Source: Dasyornis broadbenti (Eukaryota > Chordata > Aves > Passeriformes > Dasyornithidae). Taken from it: DNA of 64,000 nucleotides. Each line of letters begins with the position of its first letter. Within the stretch, counting starts at the first letter, position 1. Under the pieces are notes generated by a model. That model made no database searches. It saw only the letters and a program-made list of their open reading frames with translations, and was not told where the DNA came from. This document shows, piece by piece, positions 1 through 10,400 of this stretch. The position numbers and the translations under genes were made by a program. The DNA lies in NCBI GenBank assembly GCA_013397935.1, contig VZRN01004407.1, positions 3,806,839-3,870,838 of the forward strand. Direction: 5' to 3'.

Positions 1-473
1 TTTTCACCCCTCAGAAGTACTGGGGCAATAAAAAACAAAGATTTAACAAAATTGTAGAATCAAATTTAAGTTTTCTTTCTAGTAAATAAAGGTAGAGGTA
101 ACTAATTAGAGGGTTAATGACTGTATTTTTCTGGATTTCCAAAATTGTCCCAAATACTCCATTCTCACTGACCCAGCAGTTGGTACAAGTTCTCTTCTTA
201 AAACAGTGCCAATTACAGTTAACAATTCTCTCCCCATTTAACATGTGAAATTTAAAATCTGTAGTTGCCTGAAATAAAAAAGCTTCATCTGTCATTTTGA
301 GGTGAATTAAGAGCCCCACTTTACTAATCACACGTGACTTCACAGAAAGCTCAACATAAAAAGTGGAAAACTGGAATTATTCCTAATAAGAACATTCTTA
401 GCTGGAGTCACAGACTCCATCTGAGCCAGTTGTAGCAGAGGAGCAGGAATGAACTTGCTAAGGTGGCACTTAC
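1..473. other. ANXA11 intron, start of window
   Basis: Intronic sequence downstream of the exon at 474-569. It is AT-rich, and I see no coding exon in it. Open frames here contain no annexin-like sequence. Confidence 0.7.
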
Positions 474-569
474 CTACTGCCAGCATGCCCTTTTCCAGGT
501 CTCCAGACATTTCACGACAAATGCTACTTTCAATGTCCCGGTTACACATCCTCTGGTACTCGCTGAAGA
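474..569 (-). CDS. ANXA11: ANXA11 coding exon 11, end of annexin repeat 3; last exon in window
   Basis: 96 nt, codons 387-418 plus one base. It encodes VFSEYQRMCNRDIESSICRE and ends KGMLAV. Acceptor attaacag, donor GTAG|gtaagt. No match to the next expected peptide (NTPAFFAERL type) occurs in positions 1-473, so the remaining exons are off the left edge. Confidence 0.96.
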   Translation of the reverse strand, partial: SSASTRGCVTGTLKVAFVVKCLETWKRACWQ

Positions 570-3500
570 CTGTTAATGGAAAAGAATGATTTTTAGGAGT
601 CAACTCTCCAAAAAGAGGTGGTACTGGAATGTGCTGAATAGCTTCATTTCAATGGACTTCTCATCCAGATACTACAGCGTATTCCCGCAAGTGTTAACAC
701 CTCAAGGACTAATACTGTTATCCATCATTTACATGTTATCATTCTCCTTCTACCTTGTCTACATCTGTCTTTTTCATTAAAGGACTAGACCAAGAAGCCA
801 CTGTAAGGGAAAGAGTGGAAATTCTTCTAATAAAGCTTTGGATCTCAATAAAATTAAAAAGAAAATATTCAGAAACACACCTCTTTCCTCCATAAAAGTA
901 CTGTGTAGCCCAATAGCACATTGTAAAAGTTCTATATAGTTATTAAAACATTTCCACCATGACAGAGTGATGTAACATCTTACACTCACAAGAAAAAGGG
1001 GAAGGATTGCAAGCATCTTGCACACACAAGTATGAAAGACAAACAATTCTAGTTTTTCAATTCTTCAATGAGAGGAACATCTGAACAAGTATGACCTCTA
1101 TCTGCTATTTATGGAAGATGACTTTTCTTTTTGGTCAGCAGAATTCACCCTGCTTTTCATTGATATCTCATTGGGCTCATTTTACAGATGGAAGAAATTC
1201 AGGCACAAAGCAGTGCTGTACATTTTTATCATTACACACAACAGAATCAAGTTACTGTTCATGTAGGACACCGTTACCTGCTCTAAGGTGGGCCCTGCTT
1301 CTTGCACATAGAATGGCGTTGAATTTGGATTCATCAGTTCCTAGTCGGTTCTCTCCAGCTGCATACAACTCCTGAACACAGAAGAAAATTCACACTTTAG
1401 TGCTCAGAAAAGTAGTCAGGCTGAACAGCTGAGTTACAGATTTCCTTCCTTACAGTCTCTCCTTCTTTTACAATTATGTCTTAGCCTATGCACCACCGCA
1501 AAACAGGAGCAAGCAATAAATAGCAACTAGTTCTAACCTTCCTGTAAAATGTTATGCTTGCAGTCCTCATAGCTTGCAGATCATAAGTGCTCAAACACAA
1601 GAGCTCCAGATTACTAAAGGAGGAGTTATTGTTCAAAAAGTACCTGAATATTGCTCTTCCTAACAGTCTTCATATGCTAGCTTTTTTTCTACACTTCTAG
1701 GTGTGTTCTGGCACATTCCTCTTTTGACTAAGGCATATTAAGTAGAAAGCTAATTACATTACTATTTAAATGACATTAGTATGCTAAAATGATCCAGGGA
1801 TTTACCTGTGTGATGAAATGGAATATAGAGAAAAATAAATGGACTAAGCATTACTAAGCCCAAGTGCCTTATTTGCTGCAAAAATCCAGACTGACTTAGA
1901 CAACATACAAAGGCTAATGAAAGTGTTGAATAGATTAAAATTTAATTCACAAACATATCACCTCAAATGTCTGAACAATTTCCTTAGTAAGCAGCACAAT
2001 GGAGTCACCCAACACCTGGAAAAGTCAAAGACCTGACAGAATGAGCGGTAAAATATCCTATGGACTGTATTCCCAAGAGCTTCATCTCTCTATTGCACCT
2101 ACATGGCTCTAATGCTCTGTCACAGCTTTTTGTATCACTTCCGTCCACTGAAACATAACCACTACATCAGAAGAAGTCACAAGGTGTCCAAAAGTAACAG
2201 TACGCAGAATCCACACAGTCCAATTTCAGCATATTGAGTTGACTATACTCAGAAATGATGAAGCATTTCTACTGACCTGCACATCTCTTTGGACAACAGA
2301 CATGTCAACATTTGTACTTTCATCTCTGTTTCCCTGAAACAATTAGAAGATCCAGAAGTGTTACTGATGGGCTTTGATGGGATGCTTGTTTAAAATTAAA
2401 AAAAAGAAAAACAAAAAACAAACAAAAAAATCCACACCACCTACAAACACCCAAAAAACAAATTCTAAAATCCCAGCAAGCAAGTACCTGAGCAAGTGAA
2501 ATTAAGAGCCTCTGAAAGTGTCCAGACGTGTCACTTCTTATTGCATCCTCCAGAGTTTTCTTAAATTCTGAAAAAGAGACAGTCACAAATCCTCATACAA
2601 CCTTGCTCATTTCCTAAATTCATACTATCAGTCAGTGATTAAGTAAGAAAAGGAAGAAAATTTTGATGCAACAAATCTAACCTGCTTTATAGATCCTGCT
2701 GAGTTCCTGAATATGCTCATTACTGCGGGAAGCTAAGATTTCAATGAGACAATTTTCATCTGTGCCAACACCCTAAAACAAGCAAAGGAGAAACAGATTT
2801 CAGATTCTCGTCTTGTTTCTACAACCTAGTATAAAAGAAATGTAATAAAATTATATAGGAAAAAATTCAGAATATAACCTTGTATAGGAAGTCAAAGCAA
2901 GTAAACCCAAATAAGTCCAAACTTTTAAATGGCAACCAAATATTTTACCAGCTGAACCATTTTCTCTATCTTATAAATTTTTATCTCCTACACAAACCTT
3001 TATAGCTTCCTTGATTTCATAAGCATCAAACATGACAGGTGTCTTCATCATCGCCAAGATTGTCCTCTCAAAGTTACCTGATAGCTCAGACTTGAGATCC
3101 TTGATCAAATCCTAATGAGAAGGAAAAACAACTGAAAAATGCATAAAGACCAAACCTGACACAAGCAAGCATCAAAAATATGCATTTTACTTAGAATTCT
3201 TTATGCATAAGTACCAGAAATGTATGTTCAAAGTAAAACTATTCCACTTAACACTAACACCAGCATAATGGAGTGTGTACACTGAGGTCATTAAGGTCCA
3301 ATTAAATAGACTGCAGAGATCAAAGAGTCAAAATAAGCATTTAGCAGAAAAACTATTTTACATGTTTCATCTGAAACACCACACGAAGAAGTCAAGCGTG
3401 GGTAAAAAGCAGAACCCTGAACAGGCTCTGACTTAAGAGCCATCCTCCCCCCTAAAGCACCTTCCAATCTTTTTTCCCCCACCACTAAGTTTTCTGACTT

Positions 3501-6500
3501 CCAGTGAAGGAATCTATGCTCTTATTTCTTCTTCCTTCTGTTCTCATGATATATTTACCTTTCCATAAGCTGTTTTGAAGGACAGCATTATCTGCTGCCG
3601 TTGCTTGTTGGAACGACTTCCAAGACAATCGATGATCGCCTGCTCATCAGTTCCTGTACATGCACACAGACACCACAGAATGAGCATCACCTCATGTGAG
3701 GATTCAGCCTTCTGTCTCCATTTCATCCTATCTCTTCTAAACCCAGCAGAAAGATATGTATGCCTTTAATTTATCTACAGTATCTACTCTTGTGTACAAT
3801 CACAGAACTTTGAGCTCTACTCCCAATCACAAATACAGCAAGAACAAAAAGAAAATCTAAACCAAACTCATGATGTTGTTTATGCCTACATGAACTTCCA
3901 GTAATGCTTCTGATAACCAAGGACAAACACATGTGAACTATCCCACTCAGTATATGTACAGCAACAGGAAAAGATCAGTGCTCAACTGAGATGCAATTCT
4001 ACTTTTAACTGAAATGTAAATCCTCAGACTACTCACCGAATCCCTTCATGGCCTTCCTTAAGACTTCTGCATCCTTCAGAGGGTCAAAACCTGGTGCATC
4101 AGTGATCGTGCCTCGGTTTCCATGCTAGTATGAGATCAATAACATTAAACAGTATTAGTGTTAACAGCATGTTGGTGTTAAACAGTAAAACACTGGGGTT
4201 TACTACTTAGGAAAGATGACCACTGCTACCAGTTTTCTTTTTGTTAGAAAAGTAATAGAGAAAACTCAAATCAACCCTGCCTTAAGCAATTTGTTAATTT
4301 CTAGACACAAATTACAAGAAAATGCAAGGTCAAGAAGGTTTGTTGATATTAAATCCACTTTCCAATTAATTAAGGTTTGATGATACTGTATATACGACTG
4401 GCAATACTTGCTAAAGTTAGGAAAGGCAAGATTCATTGAGTTGAATTCATGTCAAATCTTTTTTCTTGAATATCATGGTAAAACATAATTTGTTCGGAGA
4501 CATATGAGCCTATACTGCTCGCATTTGAAAAGTTTCCACCACTCTCTTCACTCAAACTTCTTTTCATTTTTATGATCAGTTTACACTAATACACACAAAG
4601 AAAACGTGGAGAAACATATATACAGTCACACCTCAAAACAAAAGCAATGAATGCTCTTACTGTTACAGGAGTGACTGCAGGCCCTGTAGTTCCTGAGTAA
4701 GAGGGCATAGATGGATTCACAGCTGGACCTGGTGGATAATTTGGCATGGGCTGCTGCCCTGGGTAAGTTGCTGGAGGTCCTGGATAGTTCATAGGCTGCT
4801 GACCAGGTGGTGGTGTGGGCTGGCCTGGCGCAGGGCCGCCTGGGTATGCCGGGTAAGCTGGCATTCCTGAGGGTGGATTTCCTCCAGATGGAGGATACCC
4901 TCCATAAGAAGGCTGTTGTCCTGGTGGAGGCTGCCCAAAGCCACCTGGAGGCACTGGTGGGTAACCCCCAGGAGTGGAAGGATACATGCCTTGTGGTACA
5001 CTTGCGCCTCCAAAGGTCCCTGCCAGGTTGGATGCCTACAATGACAGCAATAAAGCAATAGACAGGAAAATGTACAAACAGCAGAGTTTCAGTAACATGC
5101 TTAATACAATACAACCTCCCTCCCCACCAACACAGATAAATAGCTCCTCATCTGCAAAAGACAGCAAGCAAGATGGAAAAATCTGCCTAAAACCTTACAC
5201 CAAAAAATCCCTTCTTTGTCCATGGCTGCCTTGCATGATCACAGAATCATTTGGGTGCAAGGATTTTACTCTGAGCAACCTTCGGCTGTTTTATGATGTG
5301 TTAGTAGTTTACAACTAGCAGGAGTTCCTGGACTACATTTGGAAAGACTTCTGCAGAAACAGCAACAAAGAGACTCCACTCCACATCAAAATCTTACCAC
5401 TCAAACCCCTCTTTTCCAGAGGAACCAGAAGTGCCATTGATGATTGCAGCATTATTAGAAACTAGTTGCTGTGGATATTGCTCTGTGCACCCCAGTTAGT
5501 TTTTTGCCCAGTTTGCCTGCTGGCTGCCCAATCATTTAATCACTGCCTCAGAAAGACATCTATAATGCAAATATCTTCCTGCAAACTGCATTCGTTATGC
5601 AGCATAACACATTTCTGAAGACTAAAGTTGTCAGAAGTCTCACTCCTGCTCTATGAAAAAAAAATCACATTGGAACCATCTACATTTTCTTCAGTCAATA
5701 TAAGAGGTTTTTACTCCCATCTGTTAAACATCAGTGTTTGTAAGAGTCTGTTGATCCCATATTCTTTTCAAGGATAAATCATTGATATCATAGAATTACG
5801 CAGCCTTTTTCCTTACTCTGACTGGTCAAAATCCAGGTAAATAGGCAACATCCAGACTGTGTTTGCCCACATGAATATATTAACAATGTTAATCTGTGTT
5901 AATAGTTCCTTATTCCTCTACACAGCAAATGCCAAGTTATATTAGTTTTATGTCCACAATTTTTGAAGTTAGACTGTTAACAACATTTAACTAGTGCTCT
6001 GTTTTCCTAAAATAAGAAAGAGCTTGTAGTAACCATTTTTTTCAATAGGCAATATTGAATGCTCAAGACCTTAACAGATTAGACATAAAGCCACAGGATT
6101 CAAGTGATGAACCTCTCAGTGACAATGCCAGAAACACAGCTTTGCACTTAAGGACACCATAGTGAAACATATTAAATGAACGCAAACTCACCATCCCAGC
6201 CATGTGGTTGGGATTGAACTGGTTGGCATAGCCAGCCACATTTTCCAGACCAATTGGAGGTGGATTTGAAGGTGGATAGGCAGCACCACCCCAAGGATTG
6301 CTACCTGAAATCAAACACAGATGTGCTGAAATAAGAAACTATGTTTTTAAAATTAAATTACTTACATTTCTAATGTAATATATTTTCAACATCACCAGGA
6401 AAATCAACTGAAGAGGTAAAGGGTAGTAGTGCAATTACTATAAAAAAGAAGCCTCATTGGATATTTCTAGTCATGTTAGTTATCACTGAATCTATAAGTT

Positions 6501-7436
6501 CTCACTTAAAACAACTCTAAACCTATTTGAAGGTTAGCGCTCAAGACTGTTAACACCGTATTTTAACTTGAGAGCACTTGAAGTACAAAGTTGTCTGGGT
6601 ATTCCAGTAGGAAGATATTATTAATTCCACTTACTGTGCTAATTTGAGAGATGTCCACAGAACACAACAGTACATTCACAGACACCCAAGTCATAAAACC
6701 TGTGTGCACACAGCAGTATGGTCTAACTTAAGCCATAATACTCTGCTAAGAAACAGGCTTTATGCTCCTGGTTAGTTTGGCTTTTCACTGTACACCACTT
6801 CCCCTTCCTGAGTTAGCCTGCCTAACTCAACATTTCACCATACCTGCACGACTCCGTTCTTTCTACGTTTCAATGTTCAGCTTGATAACCAAGCAGAGGT
6901 TACATATTTTTACATTATCATAATTGCTACCCTTTTTTAACAGCCCTCTCCCTTCTGTATGCAACCACATGCCTAAGAACAGTGAATAAGGATAATTTCA
7001 TAATTCTTTGTGGGATATGGTTTCAAGCTGCATGACTGATTTCTCCCAGTACTCATTTGTCTCACCATCTACCTTGAAGACTCAGTATCAACCAGACACT
7101 GATCCTTGTCATTTATTGGATTTGGTCAAATTAAGACTATCTCCTAATGCTCTGTGCTTTATTTGAGAGGAATGAAACTGGACCTCATTATATGAGCACA
7201 TGGCAGAGCACACATATTAGACAAATCAGAATCCCCAGCCCATATAAAACAGGACTTAACAGAGTACAGAAAGCTTTAGTGATTCCAGGAAACTCTCCGC
7301 AGTTTTGTTTTACATCCATGCCACCTCTCCACTTCAGATAGGACCACCACTGCATTTAATGTTTACTTCATCTGAACAACTTACCTGGGGCAGCTGGTGG
7401 ATATCCACCTGCTGGGGGATAGCCCGGGTAACTCAT
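474..7436 (-). CDS. ANXA11: Annexin A11, 11 coding exons, 3' end beyond the left edge
   Basis: Calcium-dependent phospholipid-binding annexin. The family is known to act in vesicle traffic and midbody formation, and ANXA11 tethers RNA granules to lysosomes. Joining exons 7436-7385, 6304-6192, 5035-4661, 4124-4037, 3653-3559, 3111-2998, 2772-2682, 2567-2488, 2333-2277, 1371-1278 and 569-474 gives 1255 nt (418 codons plus one base) with no stop and matching phases throughout. Residues 1 to about 190 are Pro/Gly/Tyr-rich and disordered. Annexin repeats follow, with type II calcium motifs GFGTDE (208-213, partner acid Glu250), GVGTDE (280-285, partner Asp322) and LGTDE (365-369, partner Glu406). 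The human protein is 505 residues, so roughly 80 residues (repeat 4 and the C-terminus) are missing to the left. The long N-terminal region and the RGTITDAPGFDPL linker separate it from ANXA7. The start is the MSYPGYPP opening typical of ANXA11. Confidence 0.97.
1158..1225 (+). repeat. Ancient MIR-like SINE fragment in an ANXA11 intron
   Basis: The stretch ctcattttacagatggaag followed by aattcaggcacaaagcagtg resembles the MIR core (CATTTTACAGATGAGGAAAC, then TGAGGCACAGAG). It is highly diverged, as expected for a MIR copy in a bird. Called by eye only. Confidence 0.45.
1278..1371 (-). CDS. ANXA11: ANXA11 coding exon 10, annexin repeat 3
   Basis: 94 nt, codons 356-386 plus one base. It encodes ELYAAGENRLGTDESKFNAI and ends RAHLRA. 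The LGTDE calcium loop is present. Acceptor tgttcag, donor GCAG|gtaacg. Confidence 0.96.
1962..2015 (-). other. Possible in-frame cassette exon of ANXA11 (unconfirmed)
   Basis: A 54-nt stretch in the intron between the exons at 2277-2333 and 1278-1371. It has a good acceptor (pyrimidine-rich, ending tttccag) and a donor GAG|gtgata. Both neighbouring exons meet at phase 0, and this one is also phase 0-0 with no stop, so it would insert 18 residues (VLGDSIVLLTKEIVQTFE) before ELYAAGENRLG. Mammalian ANXA11 has no insertion here as far as I know. It could be a true lineage-specific exon or a chance pseudoexon. Confidence 0.35.
2277..2333 (-). CDS. ANXA11: ANXA11 coding exon 9, linker between repeats 2 and 3
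   Basis: 57 nt, codons 337-355, phase 0-0. It encodes GNRDESTNVDMSVVQRDVQ, matching the linker between the two annexin half-domains. Acceptor ttgtttcag, donor CAG|gtcagt. Confidence 0.96.
2488..2567 (-). CDS. ANXA11: ANXA11 coding exon 8, end of annexin repeat 2
   Basis: 80 nt, codons 310-336. It encodes FKKTLEDAIRSDTSGHFQRL and ends SLAQ. Asp322 supplies the second half of the repeat 2 calcium site. Acceptor ctttttcag, donor CAG|gtactt. Confidence 0.97.
2682..2772 (-). CDS. ANXA11: ANXA11 coding exon 7, annexin repeat 2
   Basis: 91 nt, codons 280-309 plus one base. It encodes GVGTDENCLIEILASRSNEH and ends IYKA. The GVGTDE calcium loop is intact. Acceptor ttttag, donor GCAG|gttaga. Confidence 0.96.
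2998..3111 (-). CDS. ANXA11: ANXA11 coding exon 6, end of repeat 1 and start of repeat 2
   Basis: 114 nt, codons 242-279, phase 0-0. It encodes DLIKDLKSELSGNFE (Glu250 is the cap residue for the repeat 1 calcium site) and YEIKEAIK. The donor AAG|gtttgt departs from consensus at +3, so this exon is defined by a weak 5' splice site. Confidence 0.96.
3559..3653 (-). CDS. ANXA11: ANXA11 coding exon 5, annexin repeat 1
   Basis: 95 nt, codons 210-241. It encodes GTDEQAIIDCLGSRSN and FKTAYGK, a near-exact match to the vertebrate ANXA11 repeat 1 and its calcium loop. Acceptor tgtacag, donor AAG|gtaaat. Confidence 0.97.
4037..4124 (-). CDS. ANXA11: ANXA11 coding exon 4, linker and start of annexin repeat 1
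   Basis: 88 nt, codons 181-209 plus one base. It encodes HGNRGTITDAPGFDPL, then DAEVLRKAMKGF, the first helix of annexin repeat 1. Acceptor tactag, donor TTCG|gtgagt. Confidence 0.96.
4661..5035 (-). CDS. ANXA11: ANXA11 coding exon 3, low-complexity Pro/Gly/Tyr region
   Basis: 375 nt, codons 56-180, in phase 0-0. It opens ASNLAGTFGG and continues as irregular YP, PGG and PPPGQQP repeats, ending PAVTPVT. Acceptor ttgtag, donor ACA|gtaaga. This is the disordered, prion-like part of the protein that in mammals drives condensation with RNA granules (established for the family). Its reverse strand also carries open frames, but these are shadows of the repetitive GC-rich exon. Confidence 0.96.
5036..6191. 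other. ANXA11 intron between coding exons 2 and 3
   Basis: AT-rich intron of 1.16 kb. A short piece near 5236-5275 looks faintly like the 3' end of a CR1 element in reverse. No exon seen. Confidence 0.7.
6192..6304 (-). CDS. ANXA11: ANXA11 coding exon 2
   Basis: 113 nt, codons 18-55. It encodes SNPWGGAAYPP, then PPPIGLENVAGYANQF and ends HMAGM. Acceptor ttgatttcag, donor ATG|gtgag. The GLENVAGYANQF stretch corresponds to the short conserved amphipathic segment of mammalian ANXA11 known to bind S100A6. The residue at the place of human Asp40 is Glu38 here. Confidence 0.95.
6305..7384. other. ANXA11 intron between coding exons 1 and 2
   Basis: Intron of 1.08 kb with nothing recognisable beyond the exon boundaries. 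The open frames at its right end run into the reverse strand of coding exon 1. Confidence 0.7.
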
Positions 7437-7445
7437 TGCAAAGAT
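7385..7445 (-). CDS. ANXA11: ANXA11 first coding exon (start codon)
   Basis: ATG at 7436-7434, with nine bases of 5' UTR inside the exon (7437-7445) and G at -3. It encodes residues 1-17 (MSYPGYPPAGGYPPAAP) and the first base of codon 18. The acceptor ends tttttcag and the donor is CAG|gtaa. The exon begins just upstream of the ATG, so the rest of the 5' UTR must lie in one or more upstream exons. Confidence 0.95.
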
Positions 7446-10400
7446 CTGAAAAATATGTGTGATACAGTTATTTTCTGTAATGCTTCACTCATTATACCAC
7501 ATAACACTAAGAGGCAACATGTATGCAGTAGCCAGTTACCAAAATTTAGACAAACTGCACATTTTTCCCAGGCTTTTCCCTGAGAAACTTCTTCCCATTT
7601 CCTTTTGCTGGACTAATAAACATGTTCAGATAGCCAAGCAGTTATAGAGTCACTCCTCACACTATTTTTCTTATTTGTTCCAGATGCTACTGACTGCTTA
7701 CTTTGTCCATTATGTTGTTAGGGATGTATTACTTAAACATGCTTCCTTTACTGTGCTATTAAAACCTTCAGAAGTTTTCAGCCTATACAGAACTGTCTTA
7801 CCAATCAAGAGTAGAAAATCAGTTGACAAAGAAGCTACGTCTTCAAGTGAGTAACTATGAGAAATTGTTAGAAGGCACCTAAATGCAAACGTCTGCAGAA
7901 GTGCAAGGTCAGAGTAAGAAGCAGAAGGGATACACCTTCATGCTTACAGCATTGCCATAAAATATGAAGGGTTTATTGATGGGATAAGATCACTAGAACA
8001 AATTGGATCTCTCAAAATGGATAGTGCCTCTGTCAGCACAGAAGTGCACAAAGTCATTAGCTGTCCAAAATAGAAGTGGAGGTCAAAACAGAAGAACAGC
8101 TAAATGAAGGACAAAATGAAAACTGGCTTCCAGAGCATAAAGGCCTTATTTTAAACAGAACAACTACCAGGAAGAATAGTAAAAGTAACTACAAAAAAAC
8201 CATCCATAACGAGTGTTAACTTTATGACGGTTACTTTTAATTAAAAGTCCCAGTCTATTTTTAGAACTGCTGTGTAAATTATCCTCTTTTTTTTTTCCCC
8301 CTCTTTCCCCTAAAGCACTACCTTTTGCATCTGGCATGTTTTGCTGTGTTTTGGATTTCAGCTGTGGAATTTTGTTTTGAATTTGGTTTGAGTTGGCAGG
8401 GGTGCTGTTCTTGTGAAATTGTTTTCATTTTGCATGACCACATTAACTTCCCCTTCTGGTTTGCATGGTTCCTTTGCATAAGAACAGTGAAATGGAGAAA
8501 CACCATTTTTGTGGTTTTGTTGTTTTTTTTTTTTTAATAAGGAAATACAACTATTACCATATCACTCAAAAACCAAGCAAAAAAAAACCCCACAACCTAG
8601 ATTCTTAGCATGCATAATGACCATGTGTACATTTTTATATACAAATTATTACAGCACTGAAATTAGTTTTATTTCTTCAGGTACAACCATAATTACATTT
8701 TTATTTATTCTTAAGCTTCACATGTAAATACAATAAAGACAGAGTATTCAAAAATATTGTAAGATACTTTTTAAATTTATACCTAAAGCTTTATTGAAGG
8801 CAAAAAGCCTTTTTTCTGTGGTAGAGGGTGAGAAGCAATGGGATAGATCTTGTTTTTCTTAACAAGGTCATTTGCTTACTTTTAATCCCATATATAATAT
8901 TCATTTAAAATTGGGGAAAAAAAAAAAAAAACATTAAAAGAGCCTTTTGGCAGTGAAAGCTGAGGTTGAGAAAAAACAGCTAACTTCATCAGCAATCTGA
9001 AAAAAAATGTTACTTTCTATACAAAATTGTTCCACTTGCTTCTTTTGAACACTGTATTTATCCAGGGCTTTTCCAAGGGGAAATTTTCTCAGACTGGTTT
9101 GATTCCAGGAAAACCAAATCTACAAACACACCAACTTTTCATGTTCAGAAACTTCCCTGATTACAACCTTTCCTGCAGCTCATTTGACCCTCTGTTGGCC
9201 AGTTCCCTAACTTTAGAAATATTACCATAGAAAGTTAACTTTCCCAACTATTCCCACAATCGGGCCTTCATTAATCTCATCTTTCACACTTACTCCCGCT
9301 AAATCCACAATATCTTACTAAAATTGTTTGTGATGAGCAGCACTTGCCTGCTGACAACAAAGAGGTGACACAGGCCAGGGAACAGATGATACAGAAACCC
9401 ACCCTACTGCACAAATATTGCGTGGGAGGATACAGGAACAGCAAGGTCTCTGTTTGCTCAGTCATAAAAAATGTAGTGCATAAGACGAGGGAAAAATCCA
9501 AACAACCAAACCACACAAGTAAAGAGGGAGTGCCTTGAAGAAAATACAGAACAAATACTGTCAAGGTCCTCTCCCCATTCCCAGTGTTCAATCCTAAAGG
9601 TCCGCCTCAGAACTGTAAATAAAGACCTGAGGTTTTACTCCCACAGTGAACACCATTATCGTGCTTCACACTGCAAGCTATGAACCACTGAGGCTCTTGA
9701 ACATTTTCCTGCTGCTTGGCAAAGCTAAAAGGGAACAAACCTGTTCATAAGAGATTACATCTGTGATAGACTTTCAATAGGAACCTTAAAAATACACTTC
9801 TCTAAAATACAGCACAGTAGAAACGGACTACAATTAGAGAAATTTATGACAAAAATATAAATTACATAATGATCGCAGAAGTAAAGAAAAACTAGAAGGC
9901 TGCCAGAAAACTTCCGTTTCCAGGTGCAATAGCAATAAACTGAGCCACTGCATTCACACCCGTTCCTGGAATTTGTTTAGTGGCTGCTGTTCAGGCTCCA
10001 GCTATGCCATGGTACAATAATTTGAAGACAAAAAAGGATGAAGACCCACAACCTTTATTTGTTCAAAATGATTTGTTTAATTATGCCCATTTCACAGGGA
10101 ACACTGAGCAAAGCTAAACCCTTGGCCTTGACTCCTCCACAAGGTTAATTACCAGGATATAGTAGACAAAGCAGCCTGAAGCTATAAATTACAGTACCTG
10201 CTCTGAGACTGATCCCTGATTGTGAAACCAGCAGAACAGAATTTATCACCTTACAACATGCTGTCGTTTTCCATCAGATATGAGCTGAGGCATCCACCAC
10301 AGTGCTTTTCCAAGACAAGGACAAACCACAGTCAGTATCGAACTAGCTAACTGCTATTTTACCAGCCTGAGCAAGATTTATCTTTCACTCATGCACTGCA

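Noticed and set aside
5236..5275. Possible CR1 3' end in reverse (tcacagaatcatttgggtg)
   Set aside because: Only about 20 bases resemble CR1, which is too little to call.
4626..5318. Overlapping open frames on both strands across the low-complexity ANXA11 exon
   Set aside because: They are shadows of the repetitive Pro/Gly/Tyr coding exon. Only the minus-strand MYPSTPGG frame matches a known protein.
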